Origin: Isachenkonia alkalipeptolytica
GTDB lineage: Bacteria; Bacillota; Clostridia; Peptostreptococcales; T1SED10-28
Length of the DNA: 64,000 bases
Reading direction: 5' to 3'
Assembly: GCF_009910325.1 (NCBI RefSeq)
Contig: NZ_SUMG01000010.1
Span: 1 to 64,000 of the forward strand
Under the pieces are notes generated by a model. It saw only the letters and a list, made by a program, of their open reading frames with translations. It was not told the DNA's origin and did not search any database. Below, one piece after another: positions 59,784-64,000 of the stretch; the first letter of the stretch is position 1, and each line of letters opens with the position of its first letter. A program made the position numbers and the translations under genes.

Positions 59784-61075
59784 TACAATTCCCCCAGCAC
59801 TTTGCTTTTTGCCTCGGTTTTTAGGATGCTTTTTTCGTAGAGATCAAAAATCGAGAGCTGCTGATGATGATTCTTTGGCTTTTGAATCAGCTGTCGTCGG
59901 ATATTTTCGGGATACAGGGCGATACCGCCGTAGTACTTTCCCCGACAGGTAATAAAGTACTTCGCCCGTTTCAGGACGATACCGATTTTCTTTAAGTCCT
60001 GATAATTCAGGGCGGCCACCCGCCGGGCCTTGATGATTTTCCTTGCGGAGCGGATTCCCACCCCGGGGATTCGAAGCAGCTCTTCATAGGTGGCTTTGTT
60101 GATTTCGATCGGAAACAGCCCTAAGTTTTCCAGGGCCCAAAAACACTTGGGATCCAGGTCCAGATCGAAATTGGGATTGCCGGGGTTGAGCAGTTCCTTC
60201 GCCGTGAAGCCGTAGAAGCGAAGGAGCCAGTCCCCCTGATACAGGCGGTGCTCCCGAAGGAGGGGCGGTTTTGTTTGCAGGGCCGGTAGGCGGCGGTTTT
60301 CGTTGGCGGGGATATAGGCCGAATAATACACCCGTTTCATGGAATAGCGGTGATAGAGCCCTTCGGAAAGCCGAAGAATGTTTAAATCCGACTCGGGGCT
60401 GGCCCCCACAATCATTTGGGTGGTTTGCCCCGCCGGTAAAAAGGCGGGGGTATGTTTTGAGATCTTTTTTTCCGACTGATACACGGCGAGCTCCTCTTTC
60501 AAAGAGGCCATGGGCTTTAGGATACTTTCCTTTTTCTTTTGAGGGGCCAGACTCAGCAGGCTTTTTTCCGAGGGCAGCTCAATATTGATGCTCATCCGGT
60601 CCACGTAGTTTCCCGCCGCATGAATCAGGGCCTCGTCGGCCCCGGGGATGCCTTTTAAGTGAATGTATCCGTTAAATTTCGCTTCCCGAAGGCCCTTGAC
60701 CACGGCTAAGAGCTGCTCCATGGTATAGTCCGGATTTCTAACCACGCCGGAACTTAAAAACAGGCCTTCGATGTAATTTCGTTTATAAAAGTTCAGGGTC
60801 AGTTCAATAACTTCCCGGGGGGTAAAGTTGGCCCGCTCTACCGGGTTGGAGTTTTTATTCATACAGTAGATGCAGTCGTAGACACATTCATTGGAAAAAA
60901 GAATTTTCAGCAAAGAAACGCAGCGGCCGTCCTCGGTCCAGGAATGACAGATCCCGGCCTCGGAGGCACTGCCCAGGCCTCCCGGGGTGTTTTTCCGGTT
61001 GCTTCCGCTGGAGGAACAGGACACATCGTACTTTGCCGCGTCGGATAATACTCTTAACTTTTCTTGAAGTTCCAT
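59783..61075 (-). CDS. TIGR03916-type radical SAM putative DNA repair protein
   Basis: 430 residues. The radical-SAM cluster is ECVYDCIYCMN (Cys-x3-Cys-x2-Cys), followed by FLSSGVVRNPDYT. The C-terminal part holds a helix-hairpin-helix, LLRIPGVGIRSARKIIKARR, for DNA binding. The 4Fe-4S cluster and SAM would generate a deoxyadenosyl radical to repair or modify a base. It is first gene of the two-gene operon with the TIGR03915 protein. Confidence 0.93.
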   Translation of the reverse strand: MELQEKLRVLSDAAKYDVSCSSSGSNRKNTPGGLGSASEAGICHSWTEDGRCVSLLKILFSNECVYDCIYCMNKNSNPVERANFTPREVIELTLNFYKRNYIEGLFLSSGVVRNPDYTMEQLLAVVKGLREAKFNGYIHLKGIPGADEALIHAAGNYVDRMSINIELPSEKSLLSLAPQKKKESILKPMASLKEELAVYQSEKKISKHTPAFLPAGQTTQMIVGASPESDLNILRLSEGLYHRYSMKRVYYSAYIPANENRRLPALQTKPPLLREHRLYQGDWLLRFYGFTAKELLNPGNPNFDLDLDPKCFWALENLGLFPIEINKATYEELLRIPGVGIRSARKIIKARRVAALNYQDLKKIGIVLKRAKYFITCRGKYYGGIALYPENIRRQLIQKPKNHHQQLSIFDLYEKSILKTEAKSKVLGEL

Positions 61076-61245
61076 GCCATCACCCTGCTTTTTGATTACT
61101 CGATTTTATACATCCAGTATAGCACAGAACTGCTGTTTTATCAAACGTTTGTTCTTCGTTTCCGGCCGCCACTTATCCCCCCCAGTCTTGCTACGGAGCC
61201 TATCCTCGCGGCGGTATTTCCCTGACACAATATTTACCTGCAGTC

Positions 61246-61403
61246 TATTTATCTACAATCTTATTTATCTGCAGTCTATTTATCTACAATCTTATTTATC
61301 TACAGTCTTATTTATCTACAGTCTTATTTATCTACAGTCTTATTTATCTACAGTCTTATTTATCTACAGTCTTATTTATCTACAGTCTTATTTATCTACA
61401 GTG
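61246..61403 (+). repeat. 15/16-bp tandem repeat, ten units
   Basis: TTATTTATCTACAGTC with period 16, eight times in all counting variants, and TATTTATCTACAATC (15 bases) at units 1 and 3. It lies between the promoter side of the radical-SAM gene and the dcd stop codon. No gene is supported in 61076-61423. Confidence 0.9.
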
Positions 61404-61423
61404 AAATTTACCCATAGACGTCC

Positions 61424-61942
61424 CTACTCAAAATCCTTATACAGATAACTGGGCTGAATCCCTTGGTTGTTTTGGTACTTTCCGCTGTGATAGGCCTCGT
61501 AGTCCCCTTCAATGGTATGATAGTACAGTTGACAGATCTCAATATGGGGATAAATCCGGATGGGCTGGATGCAAAAGATTTCCAAGGTCCAGTAACCGGA
61601 AAAGCCCACGTCCCCAAAGCCGGCAGTGACGTGAATGAACAGCCCCAGCCTTCCCACGGAGGATCGCCCCTCCAGCATAGGCACCACCTTTAAGGTTCGG
61701 GTGTATTCCATGGTTCTTCCCAAATACAGCCGGTTCGGAGCTAATACCAGGCCCTCGGGAGGGATTGTGATCTTTTCCACCTTGTTTTCCTTTTTCATAT
61801 CCAGCACATCATCGGTGTACATCAGTAGCTCGTCATGGAGCTTTAAGTTGTAGCTGTTGGGATTTAGCTGCTCTTCCCGGAAGGGCTCGATAAACAGATC
61901 CTTTCCCATGCGTTTTTGAATTTCCTTGCCCGACAGTATCAT
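61424..61942 (-). CDS. dcd: dCTP deaminase
   Basis: 172 residues of the trimeric Dcd/Dut fold. LNPNSYNLKLHDEL, LEGRSSVGRLGLFIH with the catalytic-site Arg/Ser, VTAGFGDVGFSGYWTLEI with the usual Glu, and YHSGKYQNNQGIQPS at the C-terminal lid are present. It turns dCTP into dUTP (or directly into dUMP in the bifunctional kind) for dTMP synthesis. TTAGGAGG precedes the ATG. Confidence 0.92.
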   Translation of the reverse strand: MILSGKEIQKRMGKDLFIEPFREEQLNPNSYNLKLHDELLMYTDDVLDMKKENKVEKITIPPEGLVLAPNRLYLGRTMEYTRTLKVVPMLEGRSSVGRLGLFIHVTAGFGDVGFSGYWTLEIFCIQPIRIYPHIEICQLYYHTIEGDYEAYHSGKYQNNQGIQPSYLYKDFE

Positions 61943-61987
61943 TGCTTCGCCTCCTAAGGTGTGGGTTTGATGGATTCTTTCTTTTTT

Positions 61988-62013
61988 TCAAAAAAAGCAC
62001 CCTTTCGGATGCT
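61988..62013 (-). terminator. rho-independent terminator of the universal stress gene
   Basis: On the minus strand AGCATCC, loop GAAA, GGGTGCT and a T-run. Confidence 0.75.
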
Positions 62014-62052
62014 TCACCGGTTTCGGTTTTCTCAAAGTATTCTCTTAATAAC

Positions 62053-62895
62053 TTATCTCGATGGAAAAATCAGCACCGGATTTTTCGACTGTCTTGCCAC
62101 GGCGTCTATGGTGCTTCCGATTAAGAGTTTTTCAATGGCTCCCGTCCCCCGGGTAGCCAAGGCGATGAGGGTAGCCCCCTCTTCTTCCGCCACCTCCATA
62201 ATATTTCTTGAGGCGGTGCCTTCCCGTACATGACTTTGGACTTCATAACCGTGGTATAGGAATTCCTCTTCCATAATGGCCAGTCGTTCCTTCCACTCTT
62301 TCTTGCTGTTTTCCAACTCCTGCTGATTTTCACTTTTTTCAACTACGGAAACCAGAATAACCCCTTGTATGCCCTTCGTTTCTTTGATCTTTTCCATCAT
62401 CTCAATGGAGTGTTCCGAGAAATCCACGGGAATCAATACCTTAGAGAACTTTTGCGTGCAATAGGGTTCCATTTTCCCCTCTTCAATCCCCAAGTATTTT
62501 TCGATCAACAGCGGGGTTTCCGTCATTCTGAGAACATCAAAGGTGGTGCTTCCAAGGTAACGGCTTTTGATATAACCTTTCCCATGGGATCCCAACAGGA
62601 TCAGGGAAACCGCTTCCTCCTCGGCGGCCCGGGCGATCTCCACACTGGGAACACCGGAAGTGATTATTCCTTTTGCCTGCAGACCCATTTCCTCCATTTC
62701 TCTTTCGATCTTTGCAAGTTTTTCTTCGTTCTTTTGTTGCAGGGCTTCATCCTGAGCTTCCCCGGAGTCGATATCAATCACATGAAGTACTACCACTTCC
62801 CGGAGCCCAGACTTTTGCAGCTCGGCAATGCATTTTACCAGCTTCTCCGCCGGAGGAGAAAAATCCGTACACAGCAAGACTTTTTCCAATAACAT
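62053..62895 (-). CDS. tandem-domain universal stress protein
   Basis: 280 residues, two UspA domains. The first runs from VLLCTDFSPPAEKLVKCIAE to LLGSHGKGYIKSRYLGST, the second from VLIPVDFSEHSIEMMEKIKE to ALATRGTGAIEKLLIGST. Both have the GxxG-x9-GS/T nucleotide-binding loop, so ATP or AMP binding is likely. Tandem Usp proteins help stress survival; the partner is unknown. ATG at 62895 is behind AAAGGAG. Confidence 0.92.
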   Translation of the reverse strand: MLLEKVLLCTDFSPPAEKLVKCIAELQKSGLREVVVLHVIDIDSGEAQDEALQQKNEEKLAKIEREMEEMGLQAKGIITSGVPSVEIARAAEEEAVSLILLGSHGKGYIKSRYLGSTTFDVLRMTETPLLIEKYLGIEEGKMEPYCTQKFSKVLIPVDFSEHSIEMMEKIKETKGIQGVILVSVVEKSENQQELENSKKEWKERLAIMEEEFLYHGYEVQSHVREGTASRNIMEVAEEEGATLIALATRGTGAIEKLLIGSTIDAVARQSKNPVLIFPSR

Positions 62896-63001
62896 GGGTT
62901 CAACGCTCCTTTCCCTTAACCCGAAGGTCAAGACATTTTATTATCAGCTACTTATATTTATACCCCGTTTCTTGCACTTTACCTTATAATTTTGCTAATT
63001 C

Positions 63002-63571
63002 TTATTTCTTTTTTCTTTTTTCATCCCCCGGATCCTTGAATTCCTCCTTCAGTATTCCCATTTGAATTTTATCCCGGTACTCACCCTTGTGGAAAAACTT
63101 CTGCCGTTGCCGTCCCTCTTCTTGAAAGCCGCAGCTCGAATAGCAACGGTAGCCCCGTAAGTTGTAATCATAGACCTCCAGCTCGATTCGGTGAAGATTC
63201 ATCCGGTGAAAGGCAAAGTCCAGCAGCAAACGGATCGCCTCCCGGCCGTAGCCTTTGTTGAGATTTTCAGGATTCCCGATAACCAGACCGATTTCTGCGC
63301 AGCGGTTTTTCCAGTCGATTTTGAACATGTCGATCTGTCCGATGTATTTTTCCGACTGCCGGTCTCCGATCACAAAACCCTTGGTATTGTCGCTTTTCCC
63401 CTCCATCATGTGGCTTAAAAAGTTCTCCGAGGTCACTATGCTGTGGGGATACAGAAAAATATCCGATAAATAATCGGTGATTTGTGGATCGTTAACCCAT
63501 TTCCGGATGTAGCGCAGGTCTTCCTCCTGGTATTCCCGAAGTACGATCCGATCTCCATAAATTCTAGCCAT
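63002..63571 (-). CDS. GNAT-family N-acetyltransferase
   Basis: About 189 residues. RIYGDRIVLREYQEEDLRYI at the start and the acetyl-CoA loop region IGNPENLNKGYGREAIRLLL (Gly-x-Gly) fit RimJ/RimL-type GNAT enzymes. The C-terminal HRIELEVYDYNLRGYRCYSS and GFQEEGRQR are typical. The acceptor (protein N-terminus, antibiotic or small molecule) is unknown. Two adjacent ATGs follow AAGGAGGG; the second was chosen. Confidence 0.9.
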   Translation of the reverse strand: MARIYGDRIVLREYQEEDLRYIRKWVNDPQITDYLSDIFLYPHSIVTSENFLSHMMEGKSDNTKGFVIGDRQSEKYIGQIDMFKIDWKNRCAEIGLVIGNPENLNKGYGREAIRLLLDFAFHRMNLHRIELEVYDYNLRGYRCYSSCGFQEEGRQRQKFFHKGEYRDKIQMGILKEEFKDPGDEKRKKK

Positions 63572-63703
63572 CATCTTTCCCTCCTTTTTTTAATCCATCC
63601 TTCTGATGCTTACTACTATTATTCTCCATCCACGGAGAAAACTCCTGCTGAAAAAGCGGTGAAAATCCATAAATTATGTGAAAATTCCCCCGGAAATTGA
63701 ACC

Positions 63704-63737
63704 GAAAAAAATCCCCGGGACCGCTACTCCGGGGAGT
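63704..63737 (-). terminator. rho-independent terminator of the ggt gene
   Basis: On the minus strand CTCCCCGG, 10-base loop, CCGGGGAT and a T-run. Confidence 0.8.
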
Positions 63738-63766
63738 GTTCTCATTTCCTTATTCTTCTCTGTTTT

Positions 63767-64000
63767 TTATTCTTCCCCGTCCCAATTTTTAATCTGCCAG
63801 GTGCCCCGCCGCCGGTCATCGCCGCCGCCGTAGATGCTCTTTACAAAACCGTTTTCGTCGATTTCAAGACCCAGGGCCTGGATCCCTCCGTAAAAGATAC
63901 TGGAGGTGTTGGTACGAACCGACCAGCCTTTTTCCCGCAGTTGACTGATGACCGCATCATCCAGGGGCTCTTCCACGTAAATGGAGCCGTCCTCGAAGTA
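63767..64000 (-). CDS. ggt: gamma-glutamyltransferase, C-terminal end (partial)
   Basis: Only the last ~77 codons lie in the window; the gene continues beyond base 64000. YFEDGSIYVEEPLDDAVISQ, FYGGIQALGLEIDENG and GGGDDRRRGTWQ match the end of the small subunit of gamma-glutamyltranspeptidase (usually GGVQAI and GGADPRRDG). The enzyme splits glutathione and other gamma-glutamyl compounds, usually outside the membrane. Confidence 0.85.
   Translation of the reverse strand, partial: YFEDGSIYVEEPLDDAVISQLREKGWSVRTNTSSIFYGGIQALGLEIDENGFVKSIYGGGDDRRRGTWQIKNWDGEE

Noticed and set aside
61246-61403. CRISPR array
   Set aside because: Units abut without spacers; the same holds for 52218-52464 and 58753-58822. 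No cas gene is seen.
1-64000. tRNA, rRNA or known riboswitch genes
   Set aside because: I looked for cloverleaf-like and well-known riboswitch cores in the intergenic regions and saw none that I could support by eye.

Overview
The window reads as chromosome of an anaerobic, spore-former-type Firmicute of class Clostridia. The evidence is strong AGGAGG-type ribosome binding sites, the flavodiiron/RIC nitrosative-stress pair, a CsoR copper sensor, DegV, BioY, and the TIGR03915/TIGR03916 DNA-repair pair. An Alkaliphilus/Tindallia-like relative is my inference from overall gene flavour only; no rRNA is present to test it. About 60 genes are supported, most on the minus strand. The first ~20 kb is visibly more AT-rich and full of mobile DNA, while the rest is ordinary chromosome with GC-richer coding.

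Layout. 1-9.6 kb is a defence-like island. It holds an IS200/IS605 right end, an AbiE toxin-antitoxin pair behind a triplicated promoter-operator, a broken phosphoesterase, a large PLD-helicase-DUF3427 protein with a MutT partner, and a nitrilase-fold protein with an unknown N-terminal half. 9.7-12.6 kb is a small phage-like cassette (holin-like, DUF2922, DUF1659, amidase). 12.7-14.2 kb looks like a plasmid-type replicon: inverted decamer arrays, DnaA boxes in 11-bp phase, a short RepA_N initiator and an excisionase-like HTH protein. 14.3-17.4 kb holds an IS21 element next to remnants of others. 17.5-26.5 kb mixes intact genes (MTA/SAH nucleosidase, GGDEF-EAL, CsoR, histidine phosphatase) with decayed ones (phosphatase, MATE, DppA, Phd) and duplicated intergenic DNA.

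26.6-64 kb is mostly housekeeping: SDR, methyltransferase, flavodiiron protein plus RIC (NO defence), a soluble zinc-type chemoreceptor, an ABC exporter, YdbS-YdbT, hemerythrin, IS110, a lipoprotein hydrolase, a PAS histidine kinase, cysK-cysE, an msrB-OpuC-type transporter operon, DegV, Nif3, an EamA permease, BioY, a peptide-binding protein, the radical-SAM repair pair, Dcd, Usp, GNAT and the end of a gamma-glutamyltransferase.

Genes that work together. Two Crp/Fnr-type palindromes of identical spacing sit at the same distance (-41.5) from the promoters of the ric-fprA operon and of a DUF1858 gene, so these probably form one nitrosative-stress regulon. bioY carries a canonical BirA operator over its -35 box. 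A second 11-bp-phased DnaA-box array, next to AT-rich tandem repeats, lies at 42.9-43.2 kb far from any dnaA gene. Four families of GGGAC-containing intergenic palindromes are scattered over the window, and IS110 lies between two copies of one of them.
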